Assembly: GCA_950022655.1 (NCBI GenBank)
Contig: OX465590.1
Coordinates: 38,391,218-38,455,217, forward strand
Origin: Alentia gelatinosa
Taxonomy: Eukaryota > Annelida > Polychaeta > Phyllodocida > Polynoidae
DNA length: 64,000 nt
Reading direction: 5' to 3'
The notes below the pieces were generated by a model. The model was given only the letters and a program-made list of their open reading frames with translations, had not been told where the DNA came from and ran no database searches. Of this stretch, positions 53,117-64,000 are shown piece after piece. Position 1 is the stretch's first letter, and each line of letters begins with the position of its first letter. The position numbers and the translations under genes were made by a program.

Positions 53117-54840
53117 TTAGCATATTGCTACAAAAAGAAGGTTTATAAGTAAAGCTTCAGCTTATTTTAGGGACTCGACTTATTGTCGATTAATTACTTA
53201 AGTAATTATTATAAAGAAAGACATAGCTTGCTAAAAAGGCAATAGTACTAACTATTCAAAGTTTACTGTATGCCAAAGATCTCAGGGACCTTACATAGTG
53301 GATATATAGGGTAACAATTTCATTCAATAGTCTGGTAGCCTCTTAGTTTAAAAAAACAGTGAGTGAAACAGCTTGGCAAAACAGAGCCTATCCTCCGCTG
53401 GCTCCAGTCGTAGAAAATCCTAGTAATACCTTACGTCCAGATTATGGACTTACATGTCTTTCAAACTAGTCCGTTTTAATTTGAAAATAGCAATTTTAAC
53501 AGTAAGGAGATGAATACTAACACATCCGTCTCTTGGCTAGTATGATAGTATAATCATCTAGTAATAAACACGATTAACAGTCTTCTCTAGTCATCAGTCA
53601 CCCCTTCATACAGTTCGAAAAACAATTTTGCTCACAATCTTCTAGTTGGATAATCAAATAGTTTATATGTCATTCGCGGGAGAAAGAGTGATTCCATACC
53701 TTTAGTTCTGTAAATTACAGAAAACAAGCATATCGGTAGACCAAAGTCATAATATATACGAATCAATTTGTACTTAAATTCATTTAAGTTCATTATTTTT
53801 TTTAAAATTTTGAACCAATATGTATATGTGGGTGTTGTCAAAAACGGGTATCGGTGTGGCAATTAACAGTACTAAGAGCACTTTCCCGCCGAAACAAACA
53901 AGTCTTTCATAATACACGAACATTTTATAACCAGGTGAACAAGTATAGTTTTTCAATCCCTTGATGCACTCCCATTTCAGGCACTATACTCAAGTACATC
54001 TCCCACAAGAAAAAAATCACTTACGCCACACAAAGAATACTCAAGTGTTGGGATTAAGTGAGGTGGTGGGGCACGGCTACTTAGGGGGAGGCTCCTTTAC
54101 CTAATGACGGACTTGAATGGACACTCGGCAATCTTCGGTAGATGGATCTGGCGAATCGCGTATTCCCGAGAACTCTGGCAGACGCCACATGGCCTCCAGC
54201 GCTGCAAAACCAGATCTTCCAGCAGATCTTTCATCTATACCAAAGTAGTATATCTCTTACCGCACCTGTGCTGGGAGTTGGAGGTCTGGGCCAATAGCAT
54301 ATGATTTGTGGTGGAGTGTGGAGTGTCTCCAAGGGCAGTCTTGGTTTTCATGAGACAACCAGCCAGACCTTACGTCTAATTACCTGGCTTTTAGTATGCC
54401 TAATCACTGACCACTTTGCAATCATTGATGTCCACTCATCCTCTTGTAGAAGAGGGTCTGAATGCGTAGCCCATTTGTGATATATTTTATCTCTCGCTAT
54501 CTCCGGCTGAAAGAGTGGTTTTGTACCTCAGTGTTCCGCGCGCAGCAGAATTGTTATTACATTTTTAAAGGGTTTTTATTTTACATTCGATGTTACAGTA
54601 TCGTTCTTCCAAGCAAAATTTGTATCTGGCAAGCAGTTTAAATAAATACATGGTGATCGTAGTATCAGGTCGTGATGTGAAACATAAAGTATGTGATTCC
54701 GATTAATATATAAGTGTTCTAGAAAACAGTTATAAATGTCTTATATCTTTTTCTTGCTGGATATTTTCCAATCGCTCACTCTTATACCCGACCATATGGC
54801 ATACATCATTACACGAGGGAGTAGATAGCACCCTCTGTGT
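53117..54840. other. stretch without a gene
   Basis: The phrase CAGAGCCTATCCTCCGCTGG near 53385 resembles sequence near 5990-6010 in element D. No supported gene. Confidence 0.4.
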
Positions 54841-55000
54841 TTTATCCTACCCCTAATAAAAAACTCCATAGGCTTCACATTGGGTCACTGTATTTGGTTT
54901 GGAGTTCAGAAAAATGAAAAATATCGCTCTAGTGGGATACACTTGACAAATGACGTCATCTGTTAATGTAGAAGTAATTTAGACGGGCGGGGAAGGATAA
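54841..55000. repeat. TTATCCTACCCC-ended element, copy 4
   Basis: TTATCCTACCCC and GGGGAAGGATAA ends. Followed at once by the hairpin 55005-55149, the same pairing as at 43826-44111. Confidence 0.7.
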
Positions 55001-55004
55001 ATAC

Positions 55005-55149
55005 TAAACCAAACTCGAGTTAGTCATGTTATTGTTCATCGCACGCCGGCAAGATTGTGTATTACTGCTCTCGGCTTCGCCTCGCGCAGTAATACACAAT
55101 CTTGCCGGCGTGTGATAAACAACAACATGACTAACACTTGTTTGGTTTC
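55005..55149. repeat. foldback hairpin with ~65 bp arms
   Basis: AAACCAAAC, GTTAGTCATGTTATTGTTCA and CACGCCGGCAAGATTGTGTA pair with complements on the right; the loop TCTCGGCTTCGCCTCGC is the GC-rich loop typical of this group. Confidence 0.85.
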
Positions 55150-55452
55150 TCCATATTATCTCTTTATACAGTATAAATAAATCCTGTAATTTCTTTTAGC
55201 AATTACCTATATATCTAATATTATATGTGAATGTGAATAAAAGGATGGTAGTTGCTCCAACAATTCATGCAGCGAGACCTAATTTCCAATCGTATGCAAA
55301 TTCTATTATTCATGACGGCGCAGTAAAAATGGAATAGTTTCTCAGCTCTTTTGAGAAATACTGAATCTCATAAACAATTTAAATCAATTTACTGGAATCA
55401 GTAACTCAGTATGGTTGATCCAGTCTTGTGGTTGTCTTATTTACGCGTTGAT

Positions 55453-55730
55453 GCAAAAATATGTCCTTATGCTGAAGGCAGAGGGACGTATTTTTGCTTC
55501 AAATGACTGAGAACGGCCATCCATACGGGATAAGTCACTACGTTTTCTTATTATTATACACCTAATCGTTTCAAAACGCATTTTTATTAAATTTTCTGCT
55601 TCGTGAGAACCAGTGCCATTCACTATGGCCCGTTGTCACGGCGGGCGCAAACATTATTTATACTACACCCCTAGCAGCGGGTAGTACTTCATACATGATC
55701 GGCCATACATGTATAGTAATAACTATGTAC
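55453..55730. repeat. small hairpin plus CCCCTAGCAGCGGG tail
   Basis: GCAAAAATATGTCC/GGACGTATTTTTGC arms at 55453-55497, then a tail at 55660-55730 matching 15212-15276. Confidence 0.6.
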
Positions 55731-57255
55731 TTCTTTAAACCCTGCATCCTGTAATTACTGGATGTGAAAGATTATGTGTCCAGATTAGTGGAGTAGCTTG
55801 TTTTAAAAACTGGAGCCTAATGGCTAGCATATCAGCTTACATGTACTGTTTTAATCTTTTCGTTCCGTTGGGGTCTATCGATAGACTCCGTGGTTGGAAA
55901 AAATCATATCAGCTTACATGTATACACTGGTGCTCTGCTCCTTCACATGTATTCTTATAATTTATATTTTTCCTTCATCTGTATTATAATTTACTTAGTT
56001 ATAAGATCTCAGCTAGCCGAAACGATATGTCTTGACTGTGTAGATTGGAAAATATTATACCATCTTGGGACTTTTTTTTATAATCCTTAGGCAGGATGAA
56101 GAAAACCAGCTATACACATACGGCTGACACCCATGTCCCTTTATTAATCATGTGGAAGAATTGTGAAATATTGAATGAAGCTCTTTTATCAAAGAACGGT
56201 TGATAAAGAGTCTTCTTTTCTACATCTGACATTTCAACGAGTAAGGGAGCTTTAGTTTTTCTTTATGTGTAGAATTTAATAAAGGCTCTTTTCTCACCAT
56301 TTATATCATTAATCCAACATTATAATGCATTTTCATGTTTCATGACGAAAAAGAATTCACCGAAGCGAAATCAAATATAAGTTGGTATTGAGTGATCCTA
56401 CGAGTAAATGTATGTGTGGGAGTCAGCGTGTCATTTTCTGCAAGATTAATGTATGATATCAAAAGAATACAGGTGTTGCAGTTCAGCGCCCCCAAACGGC
56501 CCACTGCCTAGTTACGCAGCCGCTCGGACAAACACTGCCGGGTCTGGCCATATGTGTATAGGGAACACAGCAATCACACCTAAAGTGTGAACGGTGGGTG
56601 TGGTTACAGGAGTGTTGTTTATTGACAGATTAAGTTGTAGGAGCAAACTAAGGTATTGTGTAAACAAGTCTGAACTATCTAAACTTTAGAGTTGATAATC
56701 ATCTTGGTTTTAACTTGGAAAAACATAAGCATATATTATAGCAAAACCTGACAGTGTATTAGTGTGTATGCAGTTTTGGTGTCCCTGTGTTATCTAAGGT
56801 ATATCTAAAGTAGCATTGAGGCGATATGCATGTATGATACATCAAATTGGAGCTGGAATACCATAGAATACGATGAATTCATTGTTATTTCTCTGAAAAT
56901 AAGATACATCGGTCTTATGAACGTATTACGCTCATATACTGATAGATCCAATGCTAAAGAATATGTTGCGAGGGGTATGTTTGGCTTCAGACATGGCGTA
57001 GCTAAGCAGATAACGTGCGACACCAGCCAGTGAAAAAAGGCCTATTGTACCGAAGGAGAAATTGTATGCCTTGCTGGCTGAGTGTTTTATAGTACACATA
57101 AAAGTCTTAAAAGATAAGGGAGGAAAGCAAACTGTACCCTCGTTGGAAACATTGAACACAGAAACGTCATTTTTGATTTGCAGAAAAGGATATTTGCAAG
57201 TTGGCTATGATCCACTAAAGACAATGGGTTGACATAGAACATAGAAAAAGCCTAT
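55731..57255. other. stretch without a gene
   Basis: No recognisable gene or repeat; open frames at 56805-57159 are short and without known domains. Confidence 0.4.
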
Positions 57256-59050
57256 CCCAGTGTGCACACATCCTGCAGGTGACCATCATAAGTCTGTAAC
57301 CAGTTGCCATAGAACTGCAATCCCTGAGGGATTGCACTTAAAACGCTTCGTGATTGCAGTCACACTTTGGCTGTGTACCATCATAGAAGTGCAATTTCCC
57401 CTGCACTTTTATGATGGTAGTATATTCCTAGCCTATGTTCCAGTATATATTCACAGGGTTATATTTACCACCTTTTGTAAGTAATAAGTGGCCTATGTTG
57501 GCATATCATAATCTACATTAGTGATTTTTTCAAAAAATCTGCAATCTGACCATCAAATATTTCGCATTTTTATAATGAATCTGCATTGCTGTTTGAGTGC
57601 ACTGTACTATGCATGGTGTTTTCCTCTTGTAAATATAAAATATTTGGTTGACATTTCCAAGATATTTTGCCTGATGACTATTTCACTTCTTAAATCAATG
57701 AAAATGTCCATTGCTTTATGCTGTGCAATGAATCCATCAAAACAATTGCGCTTTTGATATGCAACTCCTTTGCAGATTTATTGCACTTTTTTCCTAAGAT
57801 GACATTTTCTGATAAATGTCAATTTTTCAACAATCATTTTTGATTCTATACCTAGATGAAATGATAAGGAGCAAAATTGGCCACAAAGACAATATTTATC
57901 ATTGAACTGCAATAATTCCATCAATATCTTTGCGCTTCCATGCATCGAATATTTTGCAGTTTGTTTGCACTATCGAACATAAGTTTGTTTTTATAAAAAT
58001 TCTAAACTACTGTGCATATCCAATTACTCTCATGATACAGGTATATTCTGAGGATCAACTCTATGGCCTTGTGTGCACTGCAGTATACATGGAGTTTTCT
58101 TCCTGTAAATATAAATAATTGCATTGAAGTACCCACAATGTCTTCCTTTTGTATATTATAATACTTCATTGATATTTATTTACATTTCTACCAAGTTGAT
58201 ATTGAAACCTATTGTGACATCCCTCCCAAGAATATCAATTACAAGTGCAACTGCACCATCATAACCATTGCACTATTGCTTCTGCATTTGTTTTGCACTT
58301 TGATTGCACTTTGATTGCACTTGAGTTAACATTGTATTCAATCATAATCTTGAATCTTGAGTTCATTTTTATGATGAATTTAAAAGTTTGATGCATGATA
58401 ATTATCCAAATCATGTATTATTTGATATGTGACACTTTCATTATCTAAGAACTGGTATTTATGCACATATTGAACCATGCATACTTTAAACACCACTTTT
58501 CTGGGTATCGCCCTAGACACATATATCTCCAGAGGGTAACAACAGTACATCTCCTGCATACTCCAAGTACTGACACAGGAGCAACCACCTGTCTGTGATG
58601 TGGTGGAAATGTGATGAGAAGAGTTCTTTCCTCATTATACATTCCATTTATTGAATGTATTAAAGGAAAAGGACTCTAACCACTGAGGCCTAAGTGGTAC
58701 TCAACATTCATCATGAGCTGTTCTGTTCAGACCCTGCAACGTTTTTCCTGAACTTGCACATATCAGAGTAGAACAGTAGTGTTCAATATAATTTAATAAG
58801 ATTAAAGATTGAAATATATGCCTTCACAGAAGTGGACAGAAGTGGAAAAGGAATGCATCAAAACTCTGCTATAAAATTGCATTAAAACACTGCAAAATAT
58901 TGCATCAAAACTCTGCAATCAAATTGCATCAAAACTCTGCAATCAAATTGCGCAATTGTGCACTACACTTTTCACAGTCAGGTTGCACTGCAATTGCGCA
59001 ATAGGATCGCGCAAAAAACCATCATCTAAAGTGCAGGTGTGCACACTGGG
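57256..59050. mobile_element. 1.8 kb TIR element with dense TTGCA words
   Basis: CCCAGTGTGCACAC at 57256 and GTGTGCACACTGGG at 59037-59050 are perfect 14 bp inverted ends; similarity extends inward (CTGCAGGT...ATCAT). Flanks contain TA. The AT-rich interior carries dozens of TTGCAC/TGCAA words, clustered at 57316-57410, 58240-58325 and 58865-59000, such as CTCTGCAATCAAATTGCATC repeats. No transposase frame is visible, so it is non-autonomous or decayed. Superfamily unknown. Confidence 0.7.
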
Positions 59051-59194
59051 TACAGGCAAAATGTGCTTGTACTAAACATGATCTGAAGTAGAGGGTTAGG
59101 TAATTTACTTCCTTTCTCTATTTCCAATACCGACATAAAAGAACATCCTACATTTGCAGCTTTATTCTCCGCGTACACTTCAACTAGGAGCAAA

Positions 59195-59480
59195 TAGAAT
59201 GTTCATCATTGATGAATGAGCGTGCAATTTTAAATGTATTATAACAACTAAAAGGTTTGGGTTGCATTCAGTCTATGGGTCGTTTTCTGTAACCACTTGT
59301 ACCCAGTAAATTGCCTTTTTTGTAACTGCCTGAGTTTATCTATAGGATCCAAACATATCAAACACCAGTAGGTCAATGAGGTATTTCGGTCTTGAGTGAT
59401 TGGTCATGGTCAGTTGGGTATGCCTCTCAGACCCTCAGACACTGGCTCCCTGCTCCCTACCTAATAGCACAGCGAATAGC
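59195..59480 (+). repeat. dispersed repeat R, copy 2
   Basis: Matches 25905-26175 in order: CATTGATGAATGAGCGTGCA, AAAGGTTTGGGTTGCATTCA and CCAAACATATCAAACACCAG. Confidence 0.6.
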
Positions 59481-59606
59481 ACGCGGATAGTGAAGGGATA
59501 GATTTTTCTCAGCAAGCTGAAAGTGTATGTGACCACACTAACTTTTCATATGCGACGTATATAGGGCGTGCGAGCGCGCTCTAAAAACTTCTCATGATGT
59601 CGTCTT

Positions 59607-60396
59607 AAAGTGGGGTTCATATGTACAGACTCATGAACCTGAGACAGGTTTACTTCACACCTTTCCCCTAGTCTCGGATAATGCTCATTTGTACTAAAGT
59701 CTCATGGCAAAGTGATTTTACCGGTCTCAAGGAAAAATGGCAAATTTGATTCACATGGTTTCAGACAATGTCACTGTGAACACTCACCCTGACACTCAAG
59801 TACTCTTGAGGTGAATAGTGAAAAACATTTGACTGGCCGGATATAGGCTAGGTCAGGTACTTATTCGACGACTCAGCAGTGGTCCATTTGTCTCACCAGA
59901 ATGGCCCTGTAGCTTTTAAATGTATGTAGAAGCAATCTGAAGTGGAATTCATACTTTGAGATTCATGTACCTCACCGGGTTCAAAATCTCATGAGATTCT
60001 GTACATTTTTAGGCGGAAAGTGGGACTCACACAGTGGGATTCATGTACCTCAAAAGATTCAAAATCTCATGAGATTCTGTTCCTTTTTAGGGGTAAATGT
60101 CACGAGGGATAAACATGTCTCAGGGAAATAGAACCTTACAATTAAGACGAAGAAATTGTGTTCAAGTACAAAATTTCATCATGATTTGTCTCAGATAAAC
60201 ACCTTGTGAGGTACATGAATCCCATTTTGTGAATCCCACTTAAATGTCTCCAACAATTGCAGGGGGAACATGTCTCAGGGAAATGAAACCCTACAATTCA
60301 GACGAAGAGATTGTGTTCGAGTTCAGAATCTCAGCAGGATTTATCTCATACAGACACTTTGTGAAATACATGAATCCCATTGTGTGAATTCCACTT
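59607..60396. repeat. TIR element D, copy 2, with internal duplication
   Basis: AAAGTGGGGTTCATATG to GTGTGAATTCCACTT. Inside, a ~180 bp block with ATGTCTCAGGGAAAT and GAGGTACATGAATCCCA occurs twice (about 60060-60240 and 60241-60396), and AAAATCTCATGAGATTCTGT is also doubled near 59983 and 60060. Confidence 0.65.
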
Positions 60397-61148
60397 ATAT
60401 TAAGACTGACGATTATTTCACCCACCACTGAGTTTAACTCATCTATTTTGGCGTTAATACAACGTCTCCGAAATAAATGTAATTCAGCCATAAAACCTGC
60501 TGTCAGGCAAGTTTCAAGAAAAAATGGCAAGTAACATGAACCTGAAATGAAAAGACGACGAAACTTTTTCGTTCGGCCGCTTGGGCCCATGGGATAAGAT
60601 AGACATACTTTTTGGAGTAAGGTAATTGACAGGCTTGGTGTCAACAGTTAGACAGGTTATCATCGCCTTTTTCGTATAAGGCAGTGTCATGTCAGCATGG
60701 TGAAGAGAAATGACATGGAATGGGTGATATAGTATCATAGCACAGAGTTCTCGTAACATATAGAGTTATGCAAAAGAACACAATGTTGTACGTATTACAC
60801 GTCCCCTGACTCGTGCTATTACATTGACAATAGCCAGTGTTTTTTTGACACGTTGTAATACACGATCGTCAACCTTGAGTGTTTTACAGAACCGCCTGTA
60901 CACAAAACCGTCGTTTGTTTTACTATATACCCATGCTGTATATACTGTAAATACGCACTGTTTCGGCATATGACGTAAAGATACTGTACGGACCACCGGT
61001 CCATACACTAGAATACGGACCTCCTTGCCATACACGTTTATTAAGAAATTGGTTGTTAAGCCAAATGGAATTTTTTTTTTTTTAATTTCATGTATATAGT
61101 AAATATATAACGTCCAACCATGCTTGTACAAGTCACAGAACTCGATGC
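60397..61148. other. stretch without a gene
   Basis: Minus-strand frames at 60291-61131 have no recognisable domain. Confidence 0.4.
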
Positions 61149-61262
61149 TAATTTACCGTTTGTACGGAACTCAGCCTAAATGCCTCGGTCCGTACAAACC
61201 GTAAATTACCATCTCGTTCTGTGAATTGTACAGCATGGTCAGGACGTTCTATATAAGTATTC
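61149..61262. repeat. foldback element sharing its tail with 1211-1346
   Basis: Arms 61149-61168 and 61189-61208 (GTTTGTACGGA/TCCGTACAAAC) with one mismatch, then the tail TCTCGTTCTGTGAATTGTAC to CTATATAAGTATTC, nearly the same as 1294-1346. Confidence 0.7.
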
Positions 61263-61434
61263 ATCATCCATCTTCTCCAATAGATAATACCCAGGAACTG
61301 CCATGATAAAGAGTATATTACCAGGGATTATTATTGTTCTCTATAGCACAAGGGGAGTATCTCCCCGTATACCATTACTTTGAGGATATATATCACACAC
61401 CTGAATCTGTACACCATGGTACAGTTTCTAAACA

Positions 61435-61686
61435 ATGGGTATTGGTTTACTGGGTCTCCATACAGTCTTAATGGATACGTTGTATACCATGTATGATAAA
61501 TCAGGATCAAGTCATAGAGTTACTTTCCGTGTCCTTGATAATGATAGGCAGGCTGTCCACGGGGCACAGATGATGGGTCTTTATTTACTTTGCCAGGAGT
61601 CTCACTTACATATCACCCGGTTACTGGAGAACTCGGCCCGAAACGAATCGGTAATTATACGAATACTTACCTTGGTAGAAGTATGA
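61435..61686 (+). CDS. hypothetical 83-residue open frame
   Basis: ATG 61435 to TGA 61684-61686, reading MGIGLLGLHTVLM...RVLDNDRQAVHG...TRLLENSARNESV. The composition is not low complexity and the frame does not lie in a recognised repeat, but no family, signal peptide or splice context is evident. It may be chance. Confidence 0.15.
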   Translation: MGIGLLGLHTVLMDTLYTMYDKSGSSHRVTFRVLDNDRQAVHGAQMMGLYLLCQESHLHITRLLENSARNESVIIRILTLVEV

Positions 61687-61689
61687 AGG

Positions 61690-62959
61690 AGAATTAAGTT
61701 TCTTGCGAAGCCTAGGGACACTTTCGAGTGCCCTAGGGTAACAGATTACTACGCGGTACTCTCCCCCGGTTGCACTAGGGATACGAAGAAAGTAGTCCCT
61801 AGCGCTGAGTAAAAACTCGACCCTTAGTTGTCAGTAGAACTCGACCCGTTTTGAAGATATTGATTGGAAAACTCGACCCGTTTTAGATACTTATGAATAA
61901 GACATTTTCATATAGAAGGAAAGGTCTTACTAGTTACCTTTTAGACAAATAAGCCAGCAGATATAGAAAATGAGTCCGGTTAATTATGTTTAGATGAAGG
62001 GTTAAGCTTAGGGATAGGGTATGGGATTGGGTTAGGGTTAGGAAAAGGATTATGGATAAGCGAAAAAAAAAGTTTTTAATATTTAAAAAATTATATATTA
62101 TTTTGTGAAATGTAAATCATAAAGATGCACTATTTCCAGAATTATTAAGGATTTAATATATATGCTACCTGAAGACCGGTCTTGATGCACTGCCTGAATC
62201 GCCAGGTGAATCGATCATGATCACCTTTTTTGCTCCTGATATGCTACAATTTTTAATTTTTTTTTGCTGCACCTACTATGTAGATGTAAGATCTAGCCAC
62301 GTACTAACTGATATGCTACAATTGGACATTTTTGTATTGGGCGGTGTTCAGCGTTGGTGGGCGCCCGACCGAATCATCTTGTAGCAGAAGCGTTCTTTCA
62401 CCAAATAATGATTTAACTGAACGGTAATGCGCTATAACAGATGCACAATCAACATAATACCAGTACACTTTAATATAGGAAAACACTGAATGACGACATT
62501 TGAGTAAAAATATCACTTTTATTCTTTATAAGAAAAGAGTATACATTTTCATTGGAGTAGTAGATATGCTCAAGTAAATGGCACTGAAAAAGTACAAATA
62601 TTATTGTTGCTTTATGTATTTCAAGCAAACCATCAAATCGACATTCGATCTTAAAGATAGATACTTGATATTCATGCAATAAAGGGATATTCCGGTCACA
62701 TTTGGTGGCAAAACAGGGAATCTTTCAATGTAAATTCTATGATTGGTAGAAAGAAGCCTACTGATAGGTGGTATTACCTACATATCACCGTTAGATTCCC
62801 TTAATCTAAGCAATGACTTGATCACAATACTGTTGAACATAGTTTAAAGGTTCTGTGATATAAATATAGGCAAATAAAGCCTGCATTATATCATTTAATA
62901 AATCACAGAAACTACTCAATAGCTGAGTTACATGTATCTCGCTCTGTTTCGTCCTTTTC
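61690..62959. other. stretch without a gene
   Basis: Contains a short telomere-like GGGTTAGGGTTAGG at 62031-62044 within degenerate TAGGG words (62000-62050). No supported gene. Confidence 0.4.
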
Positions 62960-62966
62960 AAGGTCA

Positions 62967-62998
62967 CCGGAAGTACCGCCATTTTCTAATATCCCGTT
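62967..62998. promoter_or_regulatory. ETS + YY1 promoter-like pair
   Basis: CCGGAAGT (62967-62974) is an ETS core; CCGCCATTTT (62976-62985) is a YY1 site in reverse. They sit one base apart, with GTTGCTAAG shortly after. This pairing is typical of CpG-type housekeeping promoters, and YY1 orientation would favour minus-strand transcription. No gene was found next to it. Confidence 0.35.
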
Positions 62999-64000
62999 GC
63001 TAAGAGCGTTCTCTGATGGTTCCGGGTCGGTATGTTGCTTTTCTTCTTTCTGCATGTGGAAACAAGCATAATAACATCTGCTTACTTTTTAATGAAATCA
63101 CAGTAAGTCCGAGATTGAAAAAAAAAGAAATGATTCTAATCATCCTAAATCAAAAAAAGGCAAATTGTCCTTGACAACCTTCCTTATCTATTGACACCAT
63201 GTATATACTAGTCTCTGTCGAATTAGATTGGGGTATCTTTTTATCGTTTTTAATTTGGACCCACAAGCAGAGTAGTCAGTAGACCTATGAGAGTCCATAT
63301 TATAGAGGTCATGTAAAACATGTTGTTATATCATTATGATCAGAAAAAAAGAAAGAAAAAAAGAGAAGCAGATTGCCAATGACCTTATATGTATACTAAA
63401 TTATGAGGGTAATATATTACCTATCTCCATGTCATATTGTGGAACACTTAAGTACAAAATATAGATGCAATTAAGTATAGAAAAAAAAAATGGAAGAAAA
63501 AAAAATTGAAAATGGATGGGGGATAGTAATAAGGATGTAAATCATGTCCAGTGCGAGACCGGGCCAGTCTGGTCTCGATTCTAAACACGAGCATCAAATA
63601 GCTGTGTCTACATGCGACCATGGTTTGGGATGCTAGAGTCTTAATAAGGCTCACAGTAATGGGATTTTAGATTTACTGGCAAACACAATAGAGAGTTGAT
63701 TCGGAGAATTCATGGAGCATCCTCAGCTTTAGAAATCAAATGGAATTATGAGGAATCTGGCATATGATTAAATATTGTCATTAAGAGATTTAGTGTTCAT
63801 AACTCACCCTAGCAGCGCCTAGTGGTATTAAGGGACAGTCTCTCCTAGCCACATAATCATCACAAGTTAATTTGACTGAGATTTAGTCTGTGTTCCGAGA
63901 GTAAATGAAAGGTTTTCATGAAAATCTCAAAATTCTCCATACATAATATGAAAGTAAAAACTCCGAAAAAGAAAAGTCCTTTGTCTATTTTTTTTTATTA
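62999..64000. other. stretch without a gene
   Basis: A-rich runs near 63120 and 63345; CCTAGCAGCGCCTAGTGGTA near 63809 resembles the foldback tail module. No supported gene. Confidence 0.4.

Overview
The window looks like intergenic, repeat-dense DNA from a metazoan, probably a marine invertebrate. A mollusc is my leading guess and not proven: the basis is a tRNA-derived SINE whose tail resembles mollusc SINE tails, a tyrosine-recombinase retrotransposon, very many small non-autonomous DNA elements, short TTAGGG tracts and no bacterial-style gene packing. I see no complete host protein-coding gene, rRNA or tRNA gene. Most open frames here are chance frames inside repeats, and several open only if GTG is accepted as a start.

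The one clear multi-domain coding unit is a GC-rich, 4.6 kb Ngaro/PAT-like (DIRS order) tyrosine-recombinase retrotransposon at 8090-12664. It has split direct repeats in the order A1 - ORFs - B1 - A2 - B2. A 993-codon frame from ATG 8293 carries a Gag-like region with a Cys/His cluster and a reverse transcriptase with YLDD. An RNase H-like segment then continues in another frame. A tyrosine recombinase with its R, K, HxxR, H/W and Y residues visible is broken by one frame shift in a run of nine G. Both outer ends and the internal B1/A2 junction share a CATT core, so the empty target site can be read directly.

The rest is a mosaic of non-autonomous DNA elements. These include a ~284 bp TA-flanked MITE (six copies); a Mutator-like MITE with 9 bp target duplications and a CTCF-like core (at least seven copies, one split by another MITE); a GTCG-rich MITE; long foldback elements with interchangeable arms and shared outer modules; elements ending in TTATCCTACCCC; a pogo-like 178 bp MITE; and a 1.8 kb element packed with TTGCA words. 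Tandem arrays include a 66 bp minisatellite (about 15 copies), a ~73 bp array split by a foldback element, a 367 bp duplication, a (TG)n tract, poly-C satellite DNA and a CT-rich array.

Possible host regulatory DNA is limited to two small clusters of housekeeping-promoter motifs, near 43640-43757 and 62960-63000. Weak coding remnants, such as a possible LINE tail at 49170-49547, are listed with low confidence. Coordinates of repeat ends were read by eye and may be off by a few bases.
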